From assembly GCF_905475465.1 (NCBI RefSeq), contig NC_062256.1, positions 6,519,662-6,583,661 of the forward strand: a stretch of DNA of 64,000 nt, in the 5' to 3' direction. Position 1 is the first letter of the stretch, and each line of letters opens with the position of its first letter. Source of the DNA: Pieris napi. Lineage: Eukaryota > Arthropoda > Insecta > Lepidoptera > Pieridae. This document shows, piece after piece, positions 10,551 through 21,705 of the stretch. The notes under the pieces were generated by a model. The model did no database searches. It was given only the letters and a program-made list of their open reading frames with translations, and had not been told where the DNA came from. Made by a program: the position numbers and the translations under genes.

Positions 10551-10925
10551 TATAAACACTAAAAAAAAAACACTTTATTTGACGAAAAAACAATTACATT
10601 TTGTACTTACATTCTAAATGTTATAAACATACAATATGCAACGAATCGTTGTGTTCTCACTATTAATTTTAGTAAGGCTTTTAACATTCAGTTGCTAATA
10701 ATATCCTTTAAAGGTGGAACTTTTAAAAATGTTTCAAATTTTAAATAGAAAGTGGGTTAAAATTAAACTAGACTAACTAAGCTCAGGCACTTTTTCAGTG
10801 AATTAAAAACGTGAGCTGAGTTTTGCAAAAATAATTCCTGCAGGAATTCATTTATAAGTTCGTATCTCGTTATTTAAATTACCCTGCCCGTATCGTAACC
10901 GTAGACTGACAAGGAGCAATCAATT
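10551..10925. other. Unassigned AT-rich stretch
   Basis: No open frame or repeat partner seen. Confidence 0.3.
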
Positions 10926-10933
10926 CTGTATTG

Positions 10934-11040
10934 TATAAAAATAATAGTTCGACCGACGGTCCCTAGTGACAAACATGGAAGCCGCATCGTGTATCACACT
11001 GATACACATCAGTACTCGTCGGAAGGTACTGTTAAAGTGA
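10934..11040 (+). promoter_or_regulatory. Candidate TATA box and short first coding exon
   Basis: TATAAAA at 10934-10940 lies 41 bp before an ATG (10975) in the context GACAAACATGG, close to the insect start consensus. The frame runs MEAASCITLIHISTRRK and then reaches AAG|GTACTG, a possible splice donor at 11026, before a stop at 11038. There is no homology and no initiator match. It could be chance. Confidence 0.2.
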
Positions 11041-11214
11041 TTTTTATTGCATTCGATTCGGTTGCTTTGTCACACGTCTTCCACAGGGTGAAATACTGTA
11101 ACCGATTTTGTTCCGTCGGTATATCGTGATATATCTGTGTCTTGTGTTCATTATTTTGTATAACAGTTGCCTATAACTGCTATTGTAATTTAATTAAATA
11201 AAATTAGTGTCGCT

Positions 11215-11445
11215 ACCTTTTTTAGGTCTGGGCCGCAGATTTCTGTGTCTGTTTTTATGATCATTCGTTAATCTAATAGGCAAGTAGGTGATGAGCCTTC
11301 TGTGCCTGACACACGTCGTCAACTTTTTGGAACTAAGGCAAACCGGTTTCCTCACGATGTTTTCCTTCACCGTTCGAGCGAATGTTAAAGCGCACATAGA
11401 AAGTCCATTGGTGCACAGCCGGAGATCAAACCATCGACCAACACT
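11215..11445 (-). mobile_element. tRNA-derived SINE, family 2 (copy 1)
   Basis: It shares CCTCACGATGTTTTCCTTCA, GCGCACATAGAAAGTCCATT and the GGCAAGTAGGTGAT motif with the intact copy at 46877-47148. The tRNA head at its right end is degraded. Confidence 0.75.
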
Positions 11446-11544
11446 CCTATTGTAATTTAAATATCCTAAGGTATAGTTCTTCAGTGTCAGGTACACGTTT
11501 GACATATTCAATTCATTCAGCACTTTTTTGGCATCCTTTCATGA

Positions 11545-11695
11545 TATTTATTTTATTTATTTATTAATACTTCGTTGCATTCATAAATATAATACAGTTG
11601 ACATAATTAAATGAGGAAAGGAGGGCAACTGGCAGCCTTATCGCTTTCAAGCGAATTCTTCCAGGCAACGACTGTGAAAAAAAAAAGGAAACTAA
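11545..11695 (-). mobile_element. Retroposon tail, 'GTTGCCTGGAAGA' family (copy 1)
   Basis: Minus strand: GTCGTTGCCTGGAAGAATTC, CGATAAGGCTGCCAGTTG and, at the end, TTAATAAATAAATAAA. It matches the plus-strand copy at 61263-61405. It is a 5'-truncated non-LTR or SINE tail. Confidence 0.7.
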
Positions 11696-12368
11696 AAAAG
11701 GACACATGAAAATGAAAAAGTGCACATCTCACACATTAGTATTTTTGTGAGATGTCAAAACCTATGTTACAACCCAAAAGTATGGCGTAATGGCAAAAAA
11801 ACTACCGTATTTCTCACCGCCAGTAAATCTCGATACTTCAACATTGACTACAAATCTCGATATCCAGAACTATGTTGAACTATCAAAACGTCAGAATCCA
11901 TATCCCTATCACTATTGAAAGTTGCAGTGCTAAGATTATTTGAATGTATGGTGGACAGGTGGGTGAAATTTAAGCTTATTTTGTGTTTATGGTTTCAGTT
12001 TAGTAGCCTTATGACATGCGTGCACGCGACCACAACGGCTTCGGTCTTGACTTGTGGTTATGATTTTAGTGAACCATAACATTTCACCGGGGTTTAAGAT
12101 ATATGAGTAATGTTCCTGTATATAAGATACTTAATAATATTTATAATTAAGCACACTAATAATAATCATACAGACAGAATAGACATCGACTTGTGACATG
12201 TGTGTAATTAGTTTTACTATTATTAATTATACAGTGAAACATGAGAATAAAACAAAAGAAACAATTTGATATTACGATGTAAACAACTAACTTACTCTAA
12301 ATCTCGGTGTAATTCAATTAAATTTATTAATTGAATTAAAAGTGAATGTTATTCTTTGATAAATAATG
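11696..12368. other. Unassigned sequence before the tandem duplication
   Basis: A small inverted repeat (CACATCTCACA and TGTGAGATGT, about 11722-11755) is the only structure noted. 12301-12368 is very AT-rich. Confidence 0.3.
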
Positions 12369-12769
12369 TATCTTTGAATCGCAACAATAATTAATTGAAA
12401 TGAAACTAAGATGTTAGGTAGTAATTAAAATAATGAACAAGAAAGAAAACACTTTATTATACACAATATACTACTGTATATTTAGATAAAGTAAAGTGCA
12501 CTGGCCCCCACACTATGATTCCCTGTGTTGTGGGTAGTCTCTCCTTTTGACATGTGAACAGTATTTTATAAATTATATTAATGATTTCTACACGTTTATA
12601 TTTAAACTATTTTTGCACTATAAGAATATTTCAGTATGAGAATATGACAGTTTAACAAGATATTGAGTTGTTTAGTAAATGTATGTAATGTGATTTTTGA
12701 ACAATAAGATGACTTTTAATTATACACCAACCAATGCAGTACGCTACTTGTTATCCATAAGTTCCATTT

Positions 12770-12872
12770 TTGTGAGCCCTCCATATCGCCGCATTGAGCT
12801 CGAACCGGAAATCGAACCCGGTACCCCTCACCTAGCTGCCACATAAGAAGACCGCTAGGCTATGAGGGGTTA
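12770..12872 (-). mobile_element. tRNA-derived SINE head, shared by both units (A copy)
   Basis: Minus strand: TAGCCTAGCGGTC (A box) and GGGTTCGATTTC (B box), then CGAGCTCAATGCGG. The body probably extends to about 12490 (GGCCCCCACACTATGATTCC). It is present at the same place in unit B (19290-19393), so it predates the duplication. Confidence 0.7.
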
Positions 12873-12950
12873 TCCATGCGTTTTATCTAGTTAACCAACG
12901 TTGGAACGGTAACACTCCAAAACATTCCTTTTAAAGTTTCAAACCATCAT

Positions 12951-13196
12951 GAGCATACCTCACATACACACCTTCACGTACTTACCCTCACTTTTACACC
13001 ATCACACAACACAGCCAAATTAGGTATTATTTAGTTGAATGTATTGAATAATTTGTTTTTTTGTTTGTCTGATTTTGTAAATTTTTGAACCTTTTTGTAG
13101 TAAATGTATTCCATCGCTGGCTATATTTTCAGTGTAACTGTTTGTTATTATATATAATTTATGTTAGCTGTAGGATTACGAAATAAATAAATAAAT
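12951..13196 (+). mobile_element. Retroposon present only in unit A
   Basis: It is 246 bp, ends in (AAAT)n, and is flanked by ATCAT at 12946-12950 and 13197-13201. Unit B at 19461-19475 has the uninterrupted site CAAACCATATCATAATT. It is a 5'-truncated retrotransposon or SINE with no coding sequence recognised. Confidence 0.8.
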
Positions 13197-14111
13197 ATCA
13201 TAATTAATTGGACACTCTCAAACTCGTAGTATCAGCACACTTCGTTACTTCTTAAAATTAGGAAGAAATATACTAAACTTATAATCAACGAATACATTCC
13301 TTATAAATCATGTCTGCCGACTTGTAGGATATCGATTGTTCTAGAGTCGCGACTCGTCCCAACTCGGCTGAGGATTAAAATGGAAAATAGAGCTTTATTA
13401 CCCTCCCCTTGACCGTGTGTCTTACCTTTCCCGTATATTAACATACATTTACTTTACTTTATGTTTCCTTTAAGCCGCGAAACCCTTGACAGGGCACACT
13501 TCTGTGCGTGTTATATTGATCTAATTAAGGAATGTTGGTAAACAGGTGATAACAAATTTTGTCTATTTATTTATTTAAGGATGCCTTCTTTGGTGTTTGA
13601 TGATCACATAAATACCAAGTACAATTAGACATAGACATAATAATTATTACTAACAAAAACACACACACATAAACACACAAAATAACAATAATCAAAGAAA
13701 AAACAAGAAAATAAAAAGTATAATTTGATAAATAAAAATCAAAAGTGGGCGCTAGTTTGCCCCTCAGTCACAAAAAAGGAAGAAAAGACATGTAATAATA
13801 CTTAGTAGAAAAAAAAATAACAGTAAAATTTAGCAGCTTAGGTAATTAAGTCTTGTGTAAAGATGTATAGAAAATAAAATAAAATTAAATGTTAAAAATA
13901 AGAATAATTGTTAAGAAGTAGATAAAAATTTGTTTTATATAAAACAATTACAAGACAGTGCTTACAATGTTATTCAGTAAAATATGAACAAAGGTTTTAT
14001 TATAACTTTTCTATTAACATTACATTAAAACAAAATTCGCTACTAGTAGGCACGAATATAATCTTCACCAGATGCTATTTTTATAAAGATATCTCCACGT
14101 TTTTGATAACA

Positions 14112-14395
14112 AGTCGAGAGATCAAAGCGCCCTATGCATTATATTAAAGTTTCATCCGAGGCCGTAATTTCCTTTTCAATTACGTGTACTTGAAAAAATA
14201 CAAATTTTATTTGTGCTGTGGTAATTAAAAAGGGATTCTGTAATGAAAAGGTATACAGTTCCGAGCCTCTCAATTTCGCATCCGTTTGTTTGAGTGCCAC
14301 GCCTTCCGGGATTAAAGGGTGGCTGTCATCTGTGTTATGTTGCGCCCTATATTTTACACAATTAATATGCAAATCACTATCAACTTTAGTGAAAC
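14112..14395. other. Island of perfect identity between units A and B
   Basis: About 285 bp are identical to 20894-21180 by eye, while the flanks differ by several substitutions and indels per 100 bp. Both strands contain short open frames (77 codons minus, 68 plus) with no recognised domain. The sequence includes TATGCAAAT, an octamer-like POU site, next to AATTAAT. It could be a conserved element or a conversion tract. Confidence 0.5.
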
Positions 14396-15282
14396 TTTTA
14401 TACTCTTTAATAATACTGATTTGAGATCCATAATTTAAAAATGGAATTCGTTTAATTGAGACGAAAGAGTAACTGTATAACTGTTCGTTCTTTATTCCAT
14501 TATTGATTTTGTTTGAACTTAATAATTTATGTTTGCTAGATTCTGGAAGTATACTACAAACTCAATTCTTTATCTACTATTTTCTTCTTAAATATATGAG
14601 AAAATAGTATAAAATAAATACATATTATATATAACACTATATTTTACTCAAAGAAATATGAAAAGCACTATCAACTCTCACGTAGTAAAAAATACTCTAA
14701 TACTCTTAAACTGTTATGATACTAAAAAGGACCATTGTGACTACTAGTAGAATCTATAATTTAAAAATGGAATTGTAGGTAATTTAATTTATAGAAACAA
14801 AAGAGCAACGACTTATCTATGTATATAGATTTTTCTTTATTTAATTGTTGTTAATTGTTTGAACTTATTAATATAGTTTACGTTTATTTATCTAGATTCT
14901 GACAATATACAACAAACTAAATTATTCTTAATTAATTTTTTTTAAATACATGTAACTCAATTTATTTCTTAATTAAATTCCGTACAAAGACACTTCAATA
15001 CGTCTAGAAATCAACGCACAAGAGGTTGCTAATAGCGTCGCATACTTGCAATAAACGTCCAAGTATTTCTCAATATTTACTATAGAAGCATCCTGCAATT
15101 TGCCAGTGACGTCAATACCTAATCACTTATAGTTCCAAGTTGCAAATAGAGATTGGAGACGCCAAAGTTCCTGGGGCGCGGATGTGCGACCGATTGGATC
15201 CGGCTCGAAGTTCCGTCGCCTCAAGAACTAAATCTATTTCTTGCTAATTTACAAATTAGATTGTGAAAAATGCAGATGTTAA

Positions 15283-15588
15283 CGTAAAATTGTAAACACC
15301 GTTAGATTGTAATCTATCTCGCGAGATTATAAACTGTCGAAAGATTGTGAACCTCAGCTTACTGCTTACAATTTAACGTATTATTATTCGGTAGATTGTA
15401 CTACACTAACTTAGTTATCATTCAAACTTCTTTGGTCAATTACAGATTAATTTTACTTTCCAACAATTTCATATAACTACCGAATAATAATACGTTAAAT
15501 TGTAAGCAGTTCGTTGAGGTTCACAATCTTTCGACAGTTTATAATCTCGCGAGATAGATTACAATCTAACGGTGTTTACAATTTTACG
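15283..15588. mobile_element. Palindromic MITE present only in unit A
   Basis: Terminal inverted repeats of about 115 bp begin CGTAAAATTGTAAACACCG and pair with the right end at 15588. They contain CTCGCGAGATTATAAACTG. An inner palindrome around ACGTATTATTATTCGGTAG continues the symmetry towards the loop. Unit B lacks it (23698-23752). It has no transposase. The target duplication is unclear, because a few extra bases flank it relative to B. Confidence 0.8.
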
Positions 15589-16004
15589 GTGACACATATA
15601 CTGGTTGGTAATGATAAATTTTGATTGATTGACGAGTTTGTCATTTGTCATGTCCCAAAGTTAAGTTTGTCAACTGTCAAAATCTAAAAAATCTTGAATC
15701 TGTGGTTTTATTCAGCAATGATATTGTCTGTCTACTGCTATCTCTTTTTATCATAGCGTAAACGTAATTTGACAGAAAGAGATAAACACTTTAGTTTCAA
15801 CAGTAAGTTATTATTTATTGTTTTATAAACCTGTTTTCTAATGAGAGCATTATAAATACACTTAATTTTAAAGTATTCATTTCATGTATGTGTGTAGATT
15901 GTATGCACATGTAAAAGTGTGTGTATTTTATGTGATTATTTTTTTTTCAAGGTACATATGATTAAGGATGATACTTTAATAAAACTGCTTTATATCTATA
16001 TGAA

Positions 16005-16060
16005 TTCCTTGGTTTTGAAAAAGCATATATATAAAAATATGCTTTTTCAAAACTAAGGAA
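16005..16060. repeat. Perfect-stem hairpin in unit A
   Basis: The arm TTCCTTGGTTTTGAAAAAGC and its reverse complement (one mismatch) flank an AT loop. Unit B keeps only the right arm (about 24075-24106). Confidence 0.8.
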
Positions 16061-16177
16061 ATCATCATTTTACAGTTAAATGTTTATTGAAGTATTATTA
16101 TGAGCACATATAATCTGTGGTCTCATCGCTTTAGAGTTACTGTATTTACTGTTAGTATTTTTTATACTAACCTTTAT

Positions 16178-16433
16178 CATAATATTTGAAATTTACAGCG
16201 CATTAACTCTAGTCTATACACTTTTGAATATTATGAAGAGATAATATCCTCGAAGCGCCAGCGACCCTTTTAAAATATTCTGAGAAATTTGCGATTCAAA
16301 TGTGCTAAGCCGTTTAAAACGCCTAACAAATTAAAGGCGGGCTCGTTAAAATCATTAATTACGATGTTATTTAATATAGATTACGTTTTGTATATAGAAC
16401 TGGGAGCACATGGATAGGAAGCTCACGTGATAT
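16178..16433. other. Second island of perfect identity between units
   Basis: It is identical by eye to 24219-24481 from the CATAATATTTG region to AGCTCACGTGATA. It contains TCATTAATTACG (homeodomain-type core) and a CACGTG E-box. The longest minus frame is about 29 codons, so non-coding constraint or conversion is more likely than an exon. Confidence 0.5.
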
Positions 16434-16609
16434 CGCTGCCTTTGAACTTACGTTTTAAGCTTACTTACCACGCGAGCGTTGTAATATGTTATTTTAAATT
16501 AAAAAAAAAATATATATATACTAAAAGTCATTGTAGGCTATGGTTGTCATAAGTATAACATCAGCTAATGCCAAAAAAATTACGTCACTAAATACTTCAC
16601 AACTACGAG

Positions 16610-16805
16610 AGACGAAACTTGGGGAAACTGATCGTGGTTGGTAACACAGAAGACAAAAGAACGCGTGGCTGTTCCAGATGGACCGATCAAGTGAAAGACT
16701 CAGCGTCCTCAAAACTATACACAGGTGGAAACAGATTGTCCGCTCTAGATATGTTTCAGCAAACCATGACGCTCAGACATGAGGTACCGACTGAAGAGTG
16801 AGAAA
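16610..16805 (+). pseudogene. RTE-like LINE C-terminal shred (unit A only)
   Basis: The plus strand encodes KRTRGCSRWTDQVKDSAS, resembling the G-R-P-x-RW-(T/S)-D-x-(V/I) tail of RTE-type polyproteins. In unit B the corresponding position is occupied by half of a MITE (24649-24875). Confidence 0.55.
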
Positions 16806-17128
16806 GAGAGATATATTTCACTTACTTCTGTTAAAAATATAGCTAAAGCATGTTCTCAAACAAGAAAAATCAAATAGTTGAGACTCAGTGCCTGTGCACT
16901 ATCTGTAAATCATTGATTGATATATTTTTTGTATAGTGTATGATTCGTTTAACACACTTTCTCCAGTGTTAATCAAAATCACTAAGACAGTGATTTAAGT
17001 AGAAAATGTATAGATTTTTTCTTTACACGACATAATAATGACAAGACTAGTATGTAGGGGAAAAACTAAAAATATATGGAGTCATTTTATCGCCTCAGCC
17101 TCGAGATGTGTCTACACAGGCTTGCTAA

Positions 17129-17473
17129 CGCCCGAACCCAATAATCAATCCACAATCTCAGATTGCTTTCAATCTGAGATTGTGGATTGATTCAGACCGT
17201 GACAGTCGATCGATCTCCTATCTGCATCCCCATAACCAAACCCTACGAAGACAATCCATTTTTGGCGACGGATACAATGCTCTTTGTCGTTCCATTTTAC
17301 CGAGTTTTTATATATACGATATGACCGATACGACCTCCCATGGATAGCTTGTATCGACAGATGGCTATTTTAATCAGTCGATTGGTTATTGGCACACTTG
17401 TTACAACATTTGGATAAAGATTACTATCTCAGATAGTGGTTTATGGATTGAGATAGGTTATTGGGTTCGGGCG
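17129..17473. mobile_element. PIF/Harbinger-like MITE with TAA target duplication
   Basis: The termini CGCCCGAACCCAATAA are perfect inverted repeats at both ends. TAA flanks both sides (17126-17128 and 17474-17476). Unit B has the empty site GCTTGCTAAGAGAAGCG at 24973-24989. It contains a perfect internal hairpin (17144-17191, ATCAATCCACAATCTCAGAT). The 3-bp TAA duplication is typical of PIF/Harbinger. Confidence 0.85.
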
Positions 17474-17542
17474 TAAGAGAAGCGTATTTGTGGAAATAAA
17501 TAATAATGTCTGATATCAAGTGTGAGACGAAAATATTTTTTC

Positions 17543-17643
17543 TTTATAAAAAAGAGGGCAAACGGGCAGGAGGCATCTGATATGATTGCCAATGCACACA
17601 GCCAATGCCAGAGGACTCGCGAGTGCGTTGCTGGCCTTTTAAT
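17543..17643 (-). repeat. CR1/Jockey-like LINE tail in unit A (minus)
   Basis: GGGCAAACGGGCAGGAGGC to GCGAGTGCGTTGCTGGCC is the reverse of the tail seen at 39680-39760. It is shared with unit B (25055-25155). Confidence 0.7.
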
Positions 17644-17649
17644 AAAACA

Positions 17650-17890
17650 TTTCTTTAAAAAAAGTATTTTTACGAGAAAATTCTTAATCTTCTTTTCTTT
17701 ACACTCTTCATTTCTGAAATTTTGGCATTTTTCGTGTTACTGGCGCTGCACAACTTCCTCCACTCTGCCCTGTCTTCGGCAAGCCATTGCTCGTGGGTGG
17801 TAAGACCTGTAAGGGCCTTTACTTGATTTGTCCAGCGAATAGGGTATCGCCCTCGTGGTCTGGTGCCCTCCACTCTACCACTCTCTGCAC
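17650..17890 (-). pseudogene. RTE-like LINE C-terminus (unit A)
   Basis: The minus strand encodes MEGTRPRGRYPIRWTNQVKA, then HEQWLAEDRAEWRKLCSAS. The GRxPxRWxxQ and (D/E)RAEWRxL motifs are the usual end of RTE-type reverse transcriptase polyproteins. The counterpart in unit B is 25150-25400. Only the tail survives. Confidence 0.65.
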
Positions 17891-18150
17891 GTTCTCAATA
17901 TTACGACAATTCAAAGTAAATCTTGCTCGGCAAATCGTTATTTTTATTCCACGCTTGTATCGCATAGGTAGGATTGTAAGGATAAAAATTACCGACAATG
18001 GATGAGAGATAATATATACACAAAGCGGAATATCCTTTACAGTGATTGCATACGAGAAACTAGCATTGTAGTCTGCGCTGAGCAGGATTTCATGTTTTTA
18101 TATTTTACCAGGCTCAACGTGAATCGTCGAATAGGCAAACAAAGCCTTAC

Positions 18151-18283
18151 CTTAATAACTATGACGTAGGTTCCGCCAGAACGGAACGCGGGGTTATTAT
18201 TAATAGCAAGAGTGCAAATCGCAACTGTTTTGCTATAATCGTTCAATCCAATCGTATCTCTTGTGACCGTTGCAGGAGCTCTC
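18151..18283 (-). other. Candidate orphan exon, unit A
   Basis: The minus strand has a 44-codon frame from a possible acceptor (TTTCTAAG) to AAG|GTAAGG, a strong splice donor. The peptide contains DTIGLNDYSKTVAICTLAIN and then PAFRSGGTYVIVIK. I do not recognise the family. In unit B (25663-25793) there is a 2-nt indel near the start and a SK-to-GR change, so at least one copy is altered. It may be part of a decayed or duplicated host gene. Confidence 0.25.
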
Positions 18284-18517
18284 TTAGAAATCTGTTTGTA
18301 TGATTATATTTATATATTATAATTCAGTAAAAGCTAGTACCGTGCTTAATAAAATGGAGTTCGCATTAAGTCTCTGATATGTGGCAGATACTTTACTCTG
18401 TCTAGTATTTAAAAAAAAAGGCGTACAGACTGTCCATAACATAAAATAATGATTGTTTATCGATAAAAATAGTTTTAGAGTTTTTTTTTCGGCAATAAAC
18501 GGTCACCAAGTAAGGTG

Positions 18518-18716
18518 TCCGTATCACCTCGACGTCCGTCGTTCCATGAGGAACCAGCTGCCCACTGAAGTATTTCCCAACCAAATCGACTTCCTTCATG
18601 AAAATACCAATTCTTAAAGGACCGGAAACGCACTCGCGAGCCCTCTGGCATTGAGAGTGACCATAGGCGGCGGTATAACATAACCTCAGATGCCTCCTGC
18701 CCGTTTCCCCCTTGTT
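18518..18716 (+). repeat. CR1/Jockey-like LINE fragment in unit A (plus)
   Basis: It starts GTATCACCTCGACGTCCGTC, includes AACCAGCTGCCCACTGAAGT and ends with CCTCAGATGCCTCCTGCCC. It is shared with unit B (26071-26256), so it is older than the duplication. Confidence 0.75.
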
Positions 18717-18779
18717 GTTTTTCCCCCGTACCCCGTAGTTTGCCTTCTGTTGAAAATTATCATGCCATGACATGCGATT

Positions 18780-18900
18780 GCAAGATAATCGTGCGTCCGC
18801 TTTCATAATAACCCTACCCAGGTAAAAGCTCTCATAATCCGCATCGCACTTTTTACCGAAACGGACTAAAAACTCACTCTTCGTACAGATTAGCGATAAG
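18780..18900 (-). other. Conserved stretch at the end of unit A
   Basis: It is nearly identical to 26307-26427. The minus strand has a frame with SEFLVRFGKKCDADYESFYL, followed by a possible GTAGGG donor. The family is not recognised, and exon status is a guess. Confidence 0.2.
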
Positions 18901-19289
18901 TATCTTTGAATCGCAACAATAATTAATTGAAATGAAACTAAGATGTTAGGTAGTATGAAAATAATGAACAAGAAAGCAAACACTTTATTATTCACAATAT
19001 ACAGGATATTTAGATAAAGTAAAGTGCACTGGCCCCCACACTAGGATTCCCTGTGTTGTGGGTAGTCTCTCCTTTTGACGTGTGAACAATATTATATTAA
19101 TGATTTCTACACGTTTATATTTAAACTATTTTTGCACTATAAGAATATTTCAGTATGAGAATATGACAGTTTAACAAGATATTGAGTTGTTTAGTAAATG
19201 TATGTAATGTGATTTTTGAACAATAAGATGACTTTTAATTATACACCAACCAATGCAGTACGCTACTTGTTATCCATAAGTTCCATTTT

Positions 19290-19393
19290 TGTGAGCCCTC
19301 CATATCGCCGCATTGAGCTTGAACCGGAAATCGAACCCGGTACCCCTCACCTAGCTGCCACTTAAGAAGACCGCTAGGCTATATCAGGGGTTA
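19290..19393 (-). mobile_element. tRNA-derived SINE head (B copy)
   Basis: Counterpart of 12770-12872, with the same A and B boxes and a 3-bp insertion near the head. Confidence 0.7.
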
Positions 19394-20391
19394 TCCATGC
19401 GTTTAATCTAGTTAACCAACGTTGGAACGGTAACACTCCAAAACATTCCTTTTAAAGTTTCAAACCATATCATAATTAAATGGACACTCTCAAACTCGTA
19501 GTATTAGTACGCATAACAACTTATTACATCTTATTACATCTTAAAATTAAGAAGAAATATACTAAACTTAAAATCAACGAATACATTCCTTATAAATCAT
19601 GTCTGCCGACTTGTAGGATATCGATTGTTCTAGAGTCGGGACTCGTCCCAACTCGACTGAGGATTAAAACGGAAAATAGAGCTTTATTACCCTCCCCTTG
19701 ACCGTGTGTCTTACCTTTCCGTATATTAACATAAATTTACTTTCCTTTATGTTTCCTTTAAGCCGCGAAAACCTTGACAGGGCACACTTCTGTGCCTGTT
19801 GTATTGATCTTATTAAGAAATGTTGGTAAACAAGTGATACAAATTTTTATTCAATTATTTATTTAGGGCCGCCTTTTAAAGTGTTTGATGACCACATAAA
19901 TACCAAGTACAATAAGACATAATAATTATTACTAACGAAAACACACACACATAAACACACAAAATAACAATAATCAAAGAAAAAACAAGAAAATAAAAAG
20001 TATAATTTGATATACATATAAAAAAAAATTGTTTTCCCTTTTCCCATTCGGTACGTTTCATGTGTGTAATGTGTGTGTGCTTTGGTTGTAATTGGCCCTG
20101 TCTCAAGATTATGCTGAGGAGCAGAATGTTCCACAGCGCTGGTCATTCTGCCAGAGACCAGCAGCTGATTTGCGTCTCAGTCGCAAAAAAATAAAGATAA
20201 GGAATGTAATAAATACTTAGGAGAAAAAAAAAATAGTAAAAGTTCGCAGCGTAAGTAATGAAGTCTTGTGTAAAGGTGTATAGTAAATAAAATAAAATAA
20301 AATGTTAAAAATAAGAATAATTGTTAAGAAGTAGATAAATATTTTTTTTATATAAAACAATTACAAGACAGTGCTTAGAATGTGATTCAGT

Positions 20392-20762
20392 GTTTCAGTT
20401 ATTAGAAAAATGTTAATGAAAAAAAAACAAAAAAATTATAAAGATGAATTGTTAGTACATATCTATTATCAAGACAATCCTTAAAATTAATATTGTTTCG
20501 TCAGAAATCGATTTATTTGTTAGAACCTCAAAAACTTTACCAATGCAATATCACACAGTTACATAAAGAATACCAGCGCTACAATCCTTGTTCTTGGCCT
20601 CAAATGTCTGTATCTGTTTCATCATCATTTTACCCAGAAGTAGGCTATATTTATTTTCAAAATATAATAAAAATCTTTGTCCAGCCTCAGTCCAGTTAGA
20701 TTTTTGGTAAACTCTATTGCAATTGGTTGAGGAATGTATCGCTTATTTTGTATTCTGTAATC
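20392..20762. other. Stretch present in unit B but not in unit A
   Basis: About 370 bp between TGATTCAG and AAATATGAACAAAGG that unit A lacks at 13976-13984. No terminal repeats or target duplication are evident, so a deletion in A is as likely as an insertion in B. Confidence 0.6.
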
Positions 20763-20893
20763 GTAAAAATATGAACAAAGGTTTTATCATAACTTTTCTA
20801 TTAACGTTAAATTAAAACAAAATTGGCTACTAGTAGGCACGAATATAATCTTCACCAGATGCTATTTTTATAAAGATACCACATTTTTTATAG

Positions 20894-21180
20894 CAAGTCG
20901 AGAGATCAAAGCGCCCTATGCATTATATTAAAGTTTCATCCGAGGCCGTAATTTCCTTTTCAATTACGTGTACTTGAAAAAATACAAATTTTATTTGTGC
21001 TGTGGTAATTAAAAAGGGATTCTGTAATGAAAAGGTATACAGTTCCGAGCCTCTCAATTTCGCATCCGTTTGTTTGAGTGCCACGCCTTCCGGGATTAAA
21101 GGGTGGCTGTCATCTGTGTTATGTTGCGCCCTATATTTTACACAATTAATATGCAAATCACTATCAACTTTAGTGAAACT
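20894..21180. other. Island of perfect identity (B copy of 14112-14395)
   Basis: Same sequence as the unit A island, in direct orientation. Confidence 0.5.
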
Positions 21181-21705
21181 CTTATACTCTATAATAATAC
21201 TGTTTTGAGATCCATAATTTAAAAATGGAATTCGTTTAATTGAGACAAAAGAGTAACTGTATAATTGTTCGTTCTTTATTCCATAATTGTCTTTGTTTGA
21301 ACTTAATAATTTATGTTTGCTAGATTCTGGAAATATACTACAAACTCAATTCTTTATTTACTATTTTCTTCTTAAATATATATAGATATATACATTATAG
21401 ATGTAGATAATAGTATAAAATATATATACATATATATAACACTATATTTTACACAAAGAAATATGAAAATCACTATCAACTTTCACGTAGTAAAAAATTC
21501 TCTTATACTTTTAAATCTGTTATGATACTAAAACCATTGTGACTACTGGTAGAATGTATAATTTAAAAATGGAATTGTGGGTAATTTGATTTATGGAAAC
21601 AAAAGAGCAACGACTTTTCTATATAAATTTTTCGTTATTTAATTGTTGTTTATTGTTTGAACTCATTAATATGACTTTGCGTTTATTTATCTAGATTCTC
21701 ACAAT

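Larger units (their letters stand above)
12369..18900 (+). repeat. Tandem segmental duplication, unit A
   Basis: The unit begins TATCTTTGAATCGCAAC and ends CAGATTAGCGATAAG. It is followed at 18901 by the same beginning and aligns along its whole length with 18901-26427. Old insertions are shared. Unit A alone carries the retroposon at 12951, MITEs at 15283 and 17129, and an RTE-like shred at 16610. Confidence 0.9.

Noticed and set aside
14139..14372. 77-codon protein conserved in both tandem units
   Set aside because: Both strands are equally open, nucleotide identity is complete rather than concentrated at codon positions, and there is no recognised domain. Treated as a conserved or converted DNA island instead.
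18402..18995. 197-codon minus frame
   Set aside because: It runs through a reversed CR1-like LINE fragment and across the tandem-duplication junction, so it is chimeric chance sequence.
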